Under the pieces are notes generated by a model. The model worked only from the letters and a program-made list of their open reading frames with translations. It was not told the DNA's origin and searched no databases. Position numbers and translations under genes: made by a program. Positions 1 through 13,772 of a stretch of 35,000 nucleotides of DNA are shown here, in pieces (the first letter of the stretch is position 1; every line of letters begins with the position of its first letter). The stretch spans positions 27,734,446 through 27,769,445 of the forward strand of contig CM022665.1 in assembly GCA_012295275.1 (NCBI GenBank), given 5' to 3'. Source of the stretch: Chrysomallon squamiferum. Lineage: Eukaryota; Mollusca; Gastropoda; Neomphalida; Peltospiridae.

Positions 1-368
1 ATTTGTTCTACTAAGGATTCAGTTACATAAAACTCTATAATTACACCAATAATATGTGTACATAATGGGTAAAAAAAACCTATCAGTATCACTGTATTTG
101 TATGTATTATATCTCTTAGTGGAATTAATCTAATTGTGAATGAAACATCTTCTGCTATTGTACCCGATGTTTTCAATTTTAATTTTAATGGAAAATATTT
201 ACTAACAAAATCTAATTAACAGACTGCTGCCCTATTTGGAATGAGGTCTTTCCTCTGCAGGTCATAAACACAGGCATATGTAGACACTGAAAAGAAAGAG
301 TGAGAAATGTAATAAGTCTTTTTATTTCTTACTCTAATTTGTGAAAATGTTATGTGTTGTTTTTGCAG

Positions 369-1515
369 ACTGTTCTACATTATCGGTCTTTACTGCTGCG
401 TAGTCTGCAGACAATTATCTTGTGTCCACTTTACTTAGCAAACTTCATGGAGCAGTCACAGGTGATAGATGTAGAAGTCTTTCCCAAGTTTTTAGATGAT
501 CTGGTAATTTTCTTTCTATATCAGTATATGCTTTTATTTTTATTTTCGACTATACTTTTGTAAAATTACTGATTTTTATCAAATACTTGCTCTTTATGCA
601 GTCATCAAGAGAAAAATGTCTTCTGTAAAATAACATGTATGAAATTAATACATATAAAAGTAATCCCAAATAATATCTGTTTAGCATATATAATTAATTA
701 CTAGTATTATGATAAAAATATATGGATGATGAAGTGTTCACAGTTTATACTAACTGAAAAGGCCAAAACAGTGAAATATATATGACACATTTTATTCCTA
801 ATTTATTATTTTACATTGAATCTGATGTTGTTCATTGCTTTGAAATTTTTCTGTTAAATCCCTGATAAATATTTATTATTTTCTGATTACAGAATTTTCC
901 ATCAGTTGGAGCCATCATCGACATTCAGAACCGGAAGATTGAGATCTACAAAGCAAAACTGAAAATATTTGCAGATTTTATTGGGCTCAGGTAAAATGCA
1001 TGTCTCTGAAATTATTATAATCACAGAACAAAAACAGAATTAATTTGTTAAATCTGAAACTTGTACAGTATTGTTTCCACCACTGGTGTTATGTCTGGCA
1101 GATCCTAAGTTCACTTCTTGTTGCTATCTGTATTATACCTTTACATTTGTTTTCTGTCTAATGCTCTTTCTCTGTCATGGGTGTGTGACAACCTGTACTT
1201 GAGTAGTTTGTCGTGTTATTTCACTGTTACTGAGGTGTAGTAATTACCACATTTGTGTTACAGGTACTTCATGTTTTACTGGCCATGGATAACATCCGTA
1301 TGTGGTGTTTGCTTCAATTTTTCATTCCTCACTTTCGTGGCACTGATGTCGTGGTATCATTACTCTCAGAGAATTGAGGACGAGGAAGAACCAGAAGAAA
1401 TCCCATTACTCAACCGGAGAATGTCAGTTCACGAGCGACTCTTCAGAATTAAAGCTGATTTCAACAAGGAACAAGGTATTTGTAAATCTTTATACACATT
1501 TCCTAGGGTTTGTGG

Positions 1516-1552
<37 letters not shown>

Positions 1553-2286
1553 GCTTTTATATTTAATATCATGGAAATACACCTACCATTAACTCAAATC
1601 CTTTATTGGTTACAAAACCAAAAGCTGCATTTTAAGATGTACTATTCATCATCTTATGAAATTCAATTAAGAATTGAATTTTAAACATATATTTCCAAAT
1701 ACTGATATTACTTCATATTTTGGATAACACCAAGAAGGAAGGCGTCATATAAGACTGAGCATTCAGATTTATCACTCTTAAAACATTTTGCATGTAATTT
1801 GTACTTTAGTAGCACTGTTTTTCACACCATTTTTAATTTATATGATTGTGTTATTATGGTTATTATTATTGTTACCATATATGCAGATCCAAGAATTCCT
1901 TCAGTTATTTGGCCAGCAAATGATAACACTTTTTTTATAAGGAAAGATTTCATCTTGAAAATTTTATTCTCCATAAAGTTGCCTTTGGTTACTCTAGTTA
2001 GTTATTCATTGCTTTAACAGAAGATGATGACACGGAAGAAAAGGAGGAAGAAGCTAAGGAAGAGCTAGCTGAGACTTCAGTGACGACAGTGGGTATGACT
2101 ATTCCTGACATCAGTATCCACCATGCTGATCAGGAGGAGGAAGAGGAGCCAGTTGTAGAACACATAGAGCAACACCAACAACAACATGTTCATAAGTCTG
2201 TTTCCTTTGCACCACATGTTGAAGACAAACCAGTGAGGTTTCGTCGCCACAGCCGAGTTTTAGCTGAAGATGTTGCCAAATTTTAA
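369..2286 (+). CDS. BSCL2: Seipin, 3' part (four coding exons; 5' end outside window)
   Basis: Seipin is an oligomeric ER membrane protein that sits at ER-lipid droplet contacts and controls droplet assembly. The exons seen are 369-503, 893-990, 1264-1475 and 2021-2286. All junctions are GT-AG and the phases join (45 codons, then split codons AG|G and G|AA), giving 236 residues to the TAA at 2284-2286. The first exon carries LHYRSLLL, matching the LHYRS motif of animal seipins, followed by the hydrophobic droplet-facing helix. Exon 2 carries GAIIDIQNRKIEIYKAKL, the conserved beta-strand core. Exon 3 starts with the GLRY-type motif and contains the C-terminal transmembrane helix (about VCFNFSFLTFVALMSW). 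The tail is acidic (Glu/Asp-rich) with HQQQH and ends in AEDVAKF; such tails are poorly conserved. The N-terminal helix and most of the luminal domain are missing because the window starts in an intron. The gene converges on PIGF. Confidence 0.93.
1516..1550. repeat. (AAT)n microsatellite in last seipin intron
   Basis: About 11 AAT units, roughly 40 bp past the 1476 splice donor. Confidence 0.95.
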
Positions 2287-2992
2287 TCTTTTTTGTTTAC
2301 TTAATTTTATAAAAGCAACAATGTGGTAGAGTTCCTAGCTAGAACATAAAACCATGGTGTTAGAGGAATTAAAATAATTTTAAAGAAAAAAAAAACAAAG
2401 TTATTGCAGTTTTATGCTTTACTTGGAGATTTTAATTTCAGTTTTAAATTTTATTGCATGTTGATATTTTTGTATTGCTAAATTTTTCTTTTTGTCAGAG
2501 AATGAAAAAGAATGTATTGGGTTATTTTCTATGTTTTTTTCATGTTGACTCATTACGGTATTTATAAAGAACACACCAAACGTTTGTATGCAAAGAATAT
2601 ACTACATTAACTACATTTTTATATATATTTTTTTATATAAAAAAAACAAATACTTTGATTTTTATTTGATTTTTTCTTCTTTTAAGTTTTCCCTGATTCT
2701 TGATGAGCTTTTATAAAAGTTGTTATTATTCTATTTTTTGTTTTATTTTCTGACTATTGTCAAGAATACCACTTTGTGATTGCACAAGTATCCGAAACTA
2801 TTAATGATGTGAGGCACACAACACACTTATTTATCCCTTGATATATTTTTTAAAGCATGTTATCCAGTGTTTGATCATGCTCAAATTCATATTTTATATA
2901 TATATCAGACATGAGACACAGCTGATGTAAGAATACGTAGACAAAGTTACAAAGTTATTTATATATTATAAATAGCAACATTTATATCTAAG

Positions 2993-3056
2993 TATGTATC
3001 TATCTATCTGTCTATCTATATAGATAGATGAGATGGATAGACAGATAGATACATAC
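2993..3056. repeat. TCTA/TCTG tetranucleotide inverted repeat
   Basis: A TATC/TGTC-type tetranucleotide tract is followed at once by its near reverse complement (GATA/GACA type). The two arms of about 25 nt, each containing one matching GTCTATC/GATAGAC variant unit, could form a hairpin in the likely seipin 3' UTR. Confidence 0.75.
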
Positions 3057-3330
3057 ATAAATATAAACTGAAAAAACTCAGTATGAAAGTTATATATTTC
3101 TGTCACACTTTAGAAGTGAATTATTATTTTATATACTTGTGTCTGGATGAGGCACATTTTATTGTATATATAATGTTGTTAATTTTTAAGTTATTTTTGA
3201 ACAGGAAGTGTATGTATTTATGTCTACTTGTAGTTCATACTATTTGTTTTATGTGTCTGCCTTAACAAATGCAACAATTTTATATTTGATTTATTGATAG
3301 TTTCATTGAAAAACATTAATAGTAGTGTTA

Positions 3331-3333
<3 letters not shown>

Positions 3334-3393
<60 letters not shown>
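3334..3393. repeat. (ATT)n microsatellite
   Basis: About 20 uninterrupted ATT units in the seipin-PIGF spacer. It reads as poly-Asn on the - strand, which is not a gene. Confidence 0.95.
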
Positions 3394-5997
3394 GAAATCA
3401 TTGTACTGAAAATTATTTCATGTGATAATGATGGTAACACTTGTTTTGAAATCCTGGGATAAAATTCATATTTGAATAGAAACTTCCACAACCATTAACA
3501 TAATCATACACAAAAATAATTATTTAAGAATGACTTAAGAAATCGTGGATCAACAGAAGAGATTCCATTACTATATATTTACACATATTTTTTAATTTTT
3601 TAATATATATATTTTTAAATTATTATTATTATTTGTCTTCAGACTGGATAAGTCTAAATAGATTATTTTTCTCATTTGTATAGTAAAGTATGATTACATT
3701 GCCTAAAATTTGTTTGACAATAATAGTATTATAGTTTGGCCATAATATATAAACCACTGTATTTAATTCATTAAAATGTATATTGTGTTCTGCAGGTCAT
3801 AATAAAATGATTTAATTTTAACAGACTGTTTTTGGGAGACAAAAGAGAGGGTTTTTTATTCTTTTGAACTGTCATTCAACAAATATTAGCATTTATAATA
3901 ATTAGTCTAGTTTTCTTGTAAAACAGTAGTTAGTAAGGAACCCTCAGTCTTTCAGAACTGTTACTGCCTTTATACAGAGTGTGGTGAAAGTAATAAAATA
4001 AGTTTTAAAAAATATATATATTTGCATTTACTGAACAAAATACACACACATATGCATACATATTGTAAGAAAATATTTAAGTGTTGTTTATAAAATATTT
4101 ACAAAATTAAATAAAACTAGAAAATTTATAGAAAGTTATACAGTATGAAAAAATAAAATAATATAAAAAGATTTTACTTTTGCCATACCCTGTATACACT
4201 GAACAATAAATTTATGCCAAATTATCTGTGTTCAGTTCATTACATAGACATAATGAAATCAATTCACTTGGAAAGACAATATTTTTCAATGATATTTGTT
4301 TTTTTATATAAAGATATTAGAAGTAGACAGCTAATTGTTTTAAAATCTGTTCAAATGTAGTTATTTTGTAATTCGTTTTCCAAAAATTGCTGTACTTGAA
4401 ATTTTAATTATTTTTTAATTTAATTTAATTTTTAATTTTTGTTATCAGATTCATAGGTCTAATTTACAAGATATGAATAACCTCTCTTTGTATTTGCTAA
4501 GAAGTTTATTACAAGTGTATTTTATCATTATCTTTTTATACCTTTCCTTTGACAAATCAATTTTTGTCTTCTTGCCAATATTTGTTTAAACCAAAAGATA
4601 ATCATGAATTCATGTTGTCAGTAGCATTAGAGATGTGTATTTTCTGTGTGTTATATTAAGCCTTGCTGTGATACAGCTAATCATTTATGGGTGTGCAAAA
4701 AAAGCTTCCAATACCACAAAACTAAAAAATAATTCACGTTGAATTAGTTAAAACTGCTTGTATCAGTGTGTGTTATGATATAAAAAAAATGATTTGTTCA
4801 ATTTGAAAATGGGTTAATTAAGAAAAAATAAAACTGCATTTATATTTAGATTGCTTTTTAACTGTATAATGAAATGCATAAATTAGCAAAATTAAATAAA
4901 TTTACTTAAGCTTAATGTTTAAGAGAGCAACAAAAAACATTAAAAAAAATAAAAAAAAATAATAATATTAATAAAAACAATTAAATAATTGGTAGAAAAA
5001 GTAGAATGTTATTTCTTTTTTTCTCAGTACTTACCTAGTCCGGTGACTTACGTATCAGTATTTACATTTTATTAATCACTTGTAAATGGAATATACAATT
5101 AAATGTTTACATATTTTAATGATGCAGAGTTGTGTAGCAGTAGGTAGATTGATATATAAGCATCATTTAAAAATGGAATATTAACTTGATATATAATAAT
5201 TACATTTTAATCAAACAAACAAAACTTAACCTTGCTGAAGGTAGTGTATTTTTTGGAAAAGATTTGTTAACTATTATGTTTCTTGATAAATGTTATGAAT
5301 TTATGAGCCAAAGAATGACAAAATATAAATTTTATTTATTTTTATTTGTTTTAAATCAGGATATTTGTTAATTGAACTAATAAAAAATCAAACTGTATAT
5401 TTGTTATTTAATAAATTTGAAATCAAGGTTTGCCAATTACTGTCTCATTCCAGAATTATTTCACCACAGATATAAGTAATTTATGGATTGTATTTATAAA
5501 TTAACATTCCACAAACCAATACAGGTTAATGATGGTAAAATAAGCCACATGATTGAAATATGTTGATACTCAGGGATTTGCTTGTTATTGCACTTTCTTA
5601 TTATTTAATGAATTGACATCCTGGTGTCCAAATTTTAGAATATTTGTATTCAAAGCACAAATAAAATTATAAAACAAGACATTTACTGCTTTTGTTGTTT
5701 ATTATTTTAAAAACTGTATTATTATTTTTATTATTGATTTGACTGGGGTTTTTTTTTTTAGTTGGGGGTTCCAAAACACAGATCCAAGTGTAACTTTTAT
5801 TAATTTAATTTAGACTGCCTACAAATTAAGTTCAGTTCATTTTGAATATTTTGTCTTTGCATCAAACATGTACACAGGAATTACTAACAACAATTTCCTC
5901 AAAGATTTAAAAAATAATTTTTTAAAAATACACTCAGAATTAAATATGTTTTACGAACAACATTAATACAAACACACTGCTATTATAAGATCAATGT

Positions 5998-6003
5998 TTA
6001 TTT
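5998..6003 (-). terminator. PIGF: Poly(A) signal of PIGF
   Basis: AATAAA on the - strand, about 310 nt past the PIGF stop codon at 6312-6314. It is the best-placed signal I see. Confidence 0.5.
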
Positions 6004-6311
6004 TACAACAGAACATATAAAATTAAAAAACATATTTTGGAAAATGGGTAAAAAAAAGTTTACAGTGTCATCTTCAAGATCAAGTAACTTCATCATCTCA
6101 AGTTAGCACAATGCATTGTAATTGTACAAGTTGCAGAAATAAATTACATTTTTAAATATTTCTGTTCCCAGTAATCATGAGTTACAATTGCAATTGTTCA
6201 TTAGAAGTGGAGGATAGAAACAAAATGTTTTAATATGATTTCTTTCCTCAAAGTCCACGATAGTGGAGTTTTGATACTGTGAGACTCGTATAAGTACAGA
6301 AAATTCTAGTT

Positions 6312-9300
6312 TCATATTGTTTTTGATTTCTGTGTTACATGGTATTTGTAGTACAGAATACCAGCTGATACAATCAATCCCAGATCATAACCCAGCAAAG
6401 TTCCAATCAAACATGATACAGGCCAAACCTGCAATAATAGAAAAAGAACACAAATTATAAACAATTATTTTGTTATTTTTACATTGTAAAGGATTAAAAA
6501 TAAATTCTATCTTTAATTTGAAAAAAAACAAACCTAAAATTTGAGGAATCCAAAAAAAATTATTTATTATAAATTTTTCTTTATTTTCATTTAGTATACA
6601 TAAATATAAAAAAACATACTGTTTCTACATACAAGATAATTATAGGGTTTAATAACAACCTTTGATATTAATAACATACACACATGAATTCGACAACTAT
6701 TGTTAGCACAGTCCAGTAAACAATGTAACTTACAATATACTGTGGTGTGGTATGGTACAGGTAAATAAAATTAATTTATACATTCATTTATTATTATTAT
6801 TATACCTGATGTGTGTGTATTTAATTTCAGCACTAAAAACAAAGTTGGCTTTTTCGATTGGTTGTGAGAATGAAACATTTCAGTTGGTTTTTTTTTTGCA
6901 GCTATTGCACTGGTACGTTTAAAAATTGAATTAGTTTTGTGAAAATTTCCTAATTAGAGTTCCTGTATTCACGTAAATTCTGTACGTATCATTATCATGA
7001 TTTAAAATAATGCCCAGTATCTTTTTTTGATATCACCTGGAACCAGCATGTGGTTCTATAGCCAAATTTGAATTATCAAAAGCTAACTTCATTCAGAACT
7101 TGTTACTAAGAACAAAGAAAACTTAACTGTTCAAACACTGTATTTAGAAATTATTGGTAACAATCTAGTGAATTTGACTTAACTGTTTGAACAAATGTAT
7201 TACACAACCATCATATGCCTGTGATGAAATGGGTTTTATGAATTATGGGTACACTAAGGTCTATATGGCTGAGGGAGGTGAATATTATAAGCCTCTCTCT
7301 GAAAAGTTTTTTTATAATGTAAAAAGTGATATTTATTATTTGAAACCAAGAAAAGAAAAAATATTAAATTATCTTTTATCTACCTAATTTAGATCTGTGA
7401 TATGAATTTCTAATTCAAGAAGCATGGACAGGTGTGAGTGGAATGTACAATGGATAAATGTGTCTTACAGCAAAATTATGCTATTGCAATACTGTACTAG
7501 CTACTGTTTTGACTTACTGAAACTACCCTAACCACACTGGTAGCTTGCCAGTGTGCAGGTCACTTAATTCATATTAATGCTTTTAATATATATGTGTTGT
7601 TAATGAGATTTGAGTAAAATATACAAATATAGTTATAAACAAGATAATTTAATTGCCAGAAACCTGACAAATGTTATGTAATAAACATTTTGAACTCCAA
7701 ACTAGTATAGAAACTAAACAAAAAAGTAGAAGAATGCTGTCCCACTATAAATCTCCCATTTCATCACAGTTTATATTTTGTTACTGAGCATAACATCAAG
7801 CAAGTATATTTCACTGTTCTTAGTGGTAAGCTCTGAATGTAATTAGTCTTTGATCATTAAAATGACATGCAGGTTTCAGCTACAACTCAGTACATCTATT
7901 CAGTATGTACAAAATGATAGCATGAACAGAAATTATTATTAACAATAAACTGATATTGTCTTAACTTTTAAAAATATCAGATAAATAAATTAATAAAATG
8001 TAAATGAAATATAAATATAGAAAATGACTATTACACATTGTCTGTAAGCATTATTACCGATTGACTTATTTACATTCAGGCATTTTCTGTAATAAAAGCA
8101 ATAATTTTCAGTCATTAAATGCAATGACTGGTGGTCACAGGTATTATGGCATTTCATTTAATGTCTGATTTCACAGACTGACTGTAACATATGCATTATA
8201 TCCTATTAAGTGATTTATGACTAATTTGGTATTTACCTGCCATGGTCTGTCCCAGTCCAGTGGTATAGGAAAAGCACCCAGCCAGGCTCCCATAATGCTA
8301 CAAATAGTAGTTACATAAACCACCAACTCAGGACCCAGATCTGCACTGTTAACAAAAAAATAACATTTTAATTAAACAAATAAAAAATGATTAGTTGTCT
8401 TGTTTCAACTTTCAAATGAATAATTACAACTTTGAAGTTTCAAAACAATATAAGCGAAAAAAAATAAATATATATAAAAAAAATATAATCTCTTAAATTT
8501 TAATAGAGGTTTACAACTTGTATATTAATTTCAAAGAATCTTATTCACAAAAATAATTTTTTTAATTAATTTTATTCTGTGTTGATAAAGAATATTGCAC
8601 AATTTATTTTTTCTTTCCAAATCAGAACGATATCAAACATGAAAAATAAGTATTAAGCAGGATTTTCATTATAATTATATTAATTTCAGCAGAAGCAGGC
8701 TTTGAAGACAATCAGGAGTTCTTGTCCTGTGCTTCACCTTCATTATAAACTGAATAAAATGAACACACTTGATAACTTACTCTTTATGTGCATATACTCT
8801 GATCCATGAATTTAAGTTGAGACCAAGTATTACACTAGGTGGGATAGACGATGCAGCTGACAAGAGGAGAGAGAAATGAAATGTTTCTGCCACAGTCCTT
8901 AAAAACAAAGAAAATTATAATAATATACTGCATGAGATAATCTGTTTCTGATAATAATGTGTGATTTCAAAATTATTTCAGGAAGAAGAAAAGAAGCCAA
9001 TATTGTTTTTTCTTTACAATGTCAGTTGGTATGGGAAAAGATCCCTGAATGTTTGATGATAAAGCTATTTTGAATAACTTACTAAAGTCTACCTCATAAT
9101 CTAGATTGTTTTTCCAAAAATTCACAATGACAATAAAAGAAAAAATATAATTTATTAATCCAAAGTAGCTTGGAATTTTATTGCTATATTTATAGTTGGT
9201 TATTTGCAAAAAAACCACAAACCACAACAACAACAACAAAATATACACACACAAAAAGAAAAACCCTATAGCTTGAAAATATATAATGATAAACACATTA

Positions 9301-12151
9301 AAATATTAGCTTGGGCTATCAATTACAGTTTTAGCAAAATATATAATTATGAAAAAGTATTTTCAGTTCATACATACTGAGTCAGTGGAGCTCCATACAA
9401 AACAGCCAGTGTGTGAAACAAACAGACACATACTACAAACAGAAGCACACCTTTAACAACTGATGGTATCTGTAAAATAAAATAAATAATTAGACTCTGG
9501 AGAAGACTTCTGATCTTCCAGTTTCCAGATTTCTTTGAAATTAGTTTCATTTTTGTATACATATACTGATCAGAAAATATTATCTATTCATGTTTTATGC
9601 ATGTGCAGCATTTGACCAGTGTTGAAGGGTACTGTAGTAGAACACATCAAAAGTTTCTCCTTCATTAGTGAAAACATTACCCAACATCGTTCTCTAAAAT
9701 CATCATTTCAGGAAACTAAAGGTGTAAATCTTCAGAAATCCATGCAGAGTTAGTTCATTTAAAAAAAAACCATAGATGTTGATGCACTATGTCAAATTGT
9801 TAACAGATGACATTAAGTGCAGATGCTTCTTACCCAATTTCTTCAGACACAATAAAATGAAGTAAATAAATAAATAAATAATATTTAATAATAACCTAGT
9901 TTTCCTAGGCTAGTCTGATAACAAGACAACTCATTCCTAAGAAACTTTGTACCCAAAACAACACACACCCAGGTCTGAGCCAGCATGTCTTGCTTTATAA
10001 TTAGTTTTATTATTGAAAAGAATTAACTGTGTGTGGAGTGGGGCATAAAAAATAAAAGACAGGTGTCCTCTGTTCCCCCAATTCAAGATGGTGTCTCCCC
10101 TCTCTTTGTTTAACTTGATAATGTGGTAACATACTGAGAAAGATTAGCAAAAACTGTTAATCTAAACATTATAATCATAAATGGATCAGTAATACCACAA
10201 CAATGAGGCAAGAAATTTACTTATTTGATTCTAATCACTTTTTACATGCTTCTGTATATTGTTATGCATTTAAAATGTTTGTTGCTGATCATGAATTAGA
10301 AACAGGTAAATTTAAACTTTCTTAATTATTCTTTGATGTGGATGTTATTTAGTATGAATACAATAATTAATATCATTTACAGTATAAAAAGAAAAAAGAA
10401 AAAATAAATACTTAACAGTGATGTGCATAATTTAAAGAAATCAAGGCAACACAACTCTGTGTAGTTAAGCAAGTAAAAAGTAAGAAACAATCTTCATAAA
10501 TACTTAAATCATACTTTTCTGTTCATTAATAAGAAAATTATGTCAATTTTGTTTTCATAATTTGGCCAATTATCTGTCTGAGTAATTAACATAAAACAAT
10601 AACAGTGTGACCAAATATATCACTTTTTTCACAAAAGTTTTCATCACTTCCTTTTTTTTTTCAAGTTATCCATGCCATTTTTAAGGATATTGAAGCATAC
10701 ATATTTGACTGTCTGGGTAAAGTATGACAAATCTCCTGATCTCATTAGCTGATATCTAATTAGGAATCAAGTATTTAATTAAAGCCAAATTAGAATAAAT
10801 AAACCACATGAGACATGAGAAGAACACACCATAAAAGTGTGCATAACTTTCTTCTTTTTTAAGTTATCACCATGGATATTAAAACCTACAAGCAACCCCA
10901 TAAGAATCCACAAAGACAATTGTTTTGATTAATTAATAATTTGGACAGTATTTGCAGCAACAGCAAGTTTTCATGATAAAGAATATTGACCTATTCAATC
11001 GCCTAACAAGACAACAACATAAAAAGTTAGTGTTAAAATGGTTTAAACTTGTTGGAAAGACTTGCACTGTACATAAATGATGAAAGGTAAAAGGGGGATA
11101 AAAGTCTATAACAAAAGTTACAAATCCTCAGCAAATCGATCTGCACCAAGAGCAAATTTTGATAGATCAGTATGTTCTGTATCTGGGTATGTCTCTGTGT
11201 GCTATCCAAGTCCAAATAAGCAACAGAATAATTGTATCCTTTTTCCTTACTTTTTCAAATTTACCACTGTAGATTTGTTTCTCTGGCCTGACAGATGTTT
11301 CTTCAGATTGACTTTCCATCCACTAGATCCCTCAGACAGTATCTTGTCAACAGTATCTTACTCAAGAAATGGAAATATTTATTTTACCTAGACTTCCAAG
11401 TTTACTGTTTTTACTTTCTTTCAATTTTGCCTGTTTTTCTTTTCTCTTTTCAGAGCTGTCGTCTTGAAGGCTTACCTAAATGCCTGTAATTTATATCACT
11501 ATGGTCTATATTTATATATATATAATATTACAAAACGGAAAAATAAACATCTTCTTCAGAAATCAAATTTATATTATTCGAAGAAATGCGGCTGATCATT
11601 TATTTTAGTTCAATTCTTTATCGTTTTATTTATTTGTCATGTAATTTAATTTCTGTGTTGAATGGAACGCGAAAATAAAGTGCCCCTGGAACCCAAGGTC
11701 TAAATCTGTCCATAACACTTTAACTTCTGCATCTGGCGGCACTCTATAAGTAAATTACTTGGTTTGTTCAAATTTGTTAGTTTTCAGATCCGCCGACGAA
11801 TAAAAATAATTGAAATTAGCTATTTTTAACATTTGAAAGTAAAATAGAAGCAAAACTGCACTTAATACTATTTTATTTCTTTTATTTCCATCTCATCGAC
11901 AGAAATCCAGTTACCTTTATACCGTTTCCACGTTCGGTTGATGCAAAGTAACTTCCAAGAACAGTGCAAATGATTACTGTGGTGTTCCATTTTGCCGCTT
12001 GCAGTGGTTTATTTATGACATCCAAAAATAAATAAGTGTTGAACGTCAATAATACACTACACAGATGTCCCAGTGCCACCAAAATATTGAATATAATCAA
12101 GAAATTTACGGTTCGTTTAGATACAATCTGTACACTTATGGGCGGCGCCAT
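6312..12151 (-). CDS. PIGF: Phosphatidylinositol-glycan biosynthesis class F protein (PIG-F), complete
   Basis: PIG-F is a multi-pass ER membrane subunit that stabilises PIG-O and PIG-G, the enzymes that add ethanolamine phosphate to the GPI precursor. Five coding exons (5' to 3' on the - strand): 12151-11915, 9469-9378, 8897-8781, 8345-8237 and 6428-6312. All junctions are GT-AG, and phases 0, 2, 2 and 0 join exactly into 223 residues (human PIG-F is about 219). Exon 1 starts MAPPIS at an ATG in a GC-rich context and encodes two hydrophobic segments. Exon 2 ends in the family motif LYGAPL. Exon 3 carries VAETFHFSLLL. Exon 4 carries the diagnostic GAWLGAFPIPLDWDRPWQ, and exon 5 continues VWPVSC with a last hydrophobic helix and TQKSKTI tail. 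Introns are 1.8, 0.4, 0.5 and 2.4 kb from the 3' to the 5' end. It converges on seipin. Confidence 0.96.
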
Positions 12152-12375
12152 TACATTTCGTCTTTTCGTTTACAGTTTTAGCTATCGTACGGTTTAGAGC
12201 ACCGTATTTGTAATCGACGTTAAATACACAATACAACACGTATCATTGTACAGAAGTATATGCATAAGTGTGTATAATAAAATCATCACTATTACCATTA
12301 TAATTAATTCTACTTCAATATTTCTGATTTTGCATTTTGTTTATAGTTTATTTATTAGACAACAAAGTATCACAT

Positions 12376-12385
12376 CACACACACA

Positions 12386-12458
<73 letters not shown>

Positions 12459-12460
12459 AC
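12376..12460. repeat. (CA)n microsatellite
   Basis: About 40 CA units with single interruptions. Its reading frame (Thr-His repeats) is not a gene. Confidence 0.97.
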
Positions 12461-12579
12461 ATCTGCCTTTATTACTACATAAAAATAGTTTCCCCATTCA
12501 CTCATTTTATAAATAACCAGTCAATCTGATGAGTTATAACCAAGGTCATTAGACAAAAAGACTTCTGTTGAAATGAACA

Positions 12580-12599
12580 ACATCATCATCATCATCATC

Positions 12600-12635
<36 letters not shown>

Positions 12636-12644
12636 AATAATAAT
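12580..12644. repeat. Compound (CAT)n(CAA)n(AAT)n microsatellite
   Basis: Adjoining CAT, CAA and AAT trinucleotide tracts, which suggests stepwise mutation of one ancestral repeat. Confidence 0.95.
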
Positions 12645-13682
12645 ATAAAAAAACAAGAGACCAGCCAATATAATCATATCTTTATTTCTATTTAAACTGT
12701 ACCATTGCATATAGTAATGGATGACATCATTATACCAAATAATAAACCAGCTTATTCTGGGTAAAACATCTCTAGTTATGTAAGCAGATTTTCACAAGTT
12801 ACAGAGAAATTATGTTATTTATATATTAATTGTGTTCTGTGTGTATGTGAGTTCTTTGTATAAGTGTAAATCTATATCTATGTTGTCCATATTGTGTATG
12901 ATTGTGTTTATCGTATGTTTGTGAATGTGCTTATGTTTACGAAGACGAGAATAAACTAATTTTGTCTTGGCTATACAGATAGTATGTATTTAAATATCTA
13001 TTCAAGCTTATGTACATACTTGCAATGGTTTCTTTATTTGTCATGTCATAACTCCTTTAGAAATAATCGTTCACATAGGAAAAATTGTGATACATGTTTT
13101 CTTCTTTACGTTTGAATGTTTTAGCTTATACGTTACAAAACCTCTTTTCAGCATTACTAAAAACTATACAAATTAATGATCATATTAATTCTCATATTTC
13201 ATATTAACTGAAATGTTTATAATAATAATAAGAAGAAGAATAAGAATTCAGTCTTCTATTTTTAATATTATATATTCTTTTACGATGAGTACGAAATAAA
13301 CATTAAATATTTTAAAGTATATTAATACAAAAATAAGCTAACTTCTTCCTATTTCTGTTATCAAAGATAATATTAAGTCTTATAAATTCCGTTTACTGAA
13401 GACACCAAAAAGAAGATTTTAAACTTATCGAAATATAAATATTGATAATGAAATGTACTTTCTTTAACACTACATAAAAAACAACAACATTAAAACTTAT
13501 TTCCTAGTCAATATTACTTCCATTATGTAAATGAATAAAAACTGCACCCATATCATCTTCCAGAAAACAAACTTTAATTTCAAAACATTTATTTCTAATA
13601 CCACATGGTGGCTACTTTTAATTTAGGTTAATTTTAGTTTTTGTTTCATAACTAAAGACATTGTTTTTATTATTATGTTTTT

Positions 13683-13688
13683 TTTATT
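13683..13688 (-). terminator. Poly(A) signal of Kunitz gene K1
   Basis: AATAAA on the - strand, 85 nt past the K1 stop codon. Confidence 0.5.
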
Positions 13689-13772
13689 ATCATTATTATT
13701 CTTTTTTTTTTTTTTTCTCCAGTTCTAAAAGTTATTATTTCCTTTACTGTTTGGAATGTTTCCCTTGATGCT

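Larger units (their letters stand above)
2287..6311. other. AT-rich 3'-UTR/intergenic stretch between convergent seipin and PIGF
   Basis: No coding exon was recognised. The left part should be seipin 3' UTR; candidate + strand AATAAA signals lie near 3800 and 5659. The right end is PIGF 3' UTR. The stretch contains an (ATT)n tract (3334-3393), a tetranucleotide hairpin (2993-3056) and many A/T runs. Confidence 0.6.
12152..13772. other. PIGF upstream region and AT-rich spacer
   Basis: The first ~90 bp upstream of the PIGF ATG is GC-richer with several CpGs and no clear TATA box, as expected for a housekeeping promoter. The rest is AT-rich spacer with the (CA)n and (CAT/CAA)n tracts listed below; no exon was recognised. 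Confidence 0.5.

Noticed and set aside
206-260. Possible extra seipin exon between an AACAG acceptor-like and a CTGCAG|GTCA donor-like site
   Set aside because: In the only frame that joins to the exon at 369, the peptide (WNEVFPLQ end) does not resemble the conserved seipin region that should precede LHYRS.
7187-7387. Open frame of 66 residues on the + strand
   Set aside because: It lies in a PIGF intron on the opposite strand, with no splice partner or recognisable motif.
8973-9296. Open frame on the - strand, hydrophobic, 107 residues
   Set aside because: It lies in a PIGF intron, has low-complexity Phe/Leu-rich composition and no family motif.
11077-11489. Overlapping open frames on both strands
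   Set aside because: Inside the large first PIGF intron; no conserved motif, and the peptides look like random translation.
12246-12482. Open frame with Thr-His repeats
   Set aside because: It is the translation of a (CA)n microsatellite.
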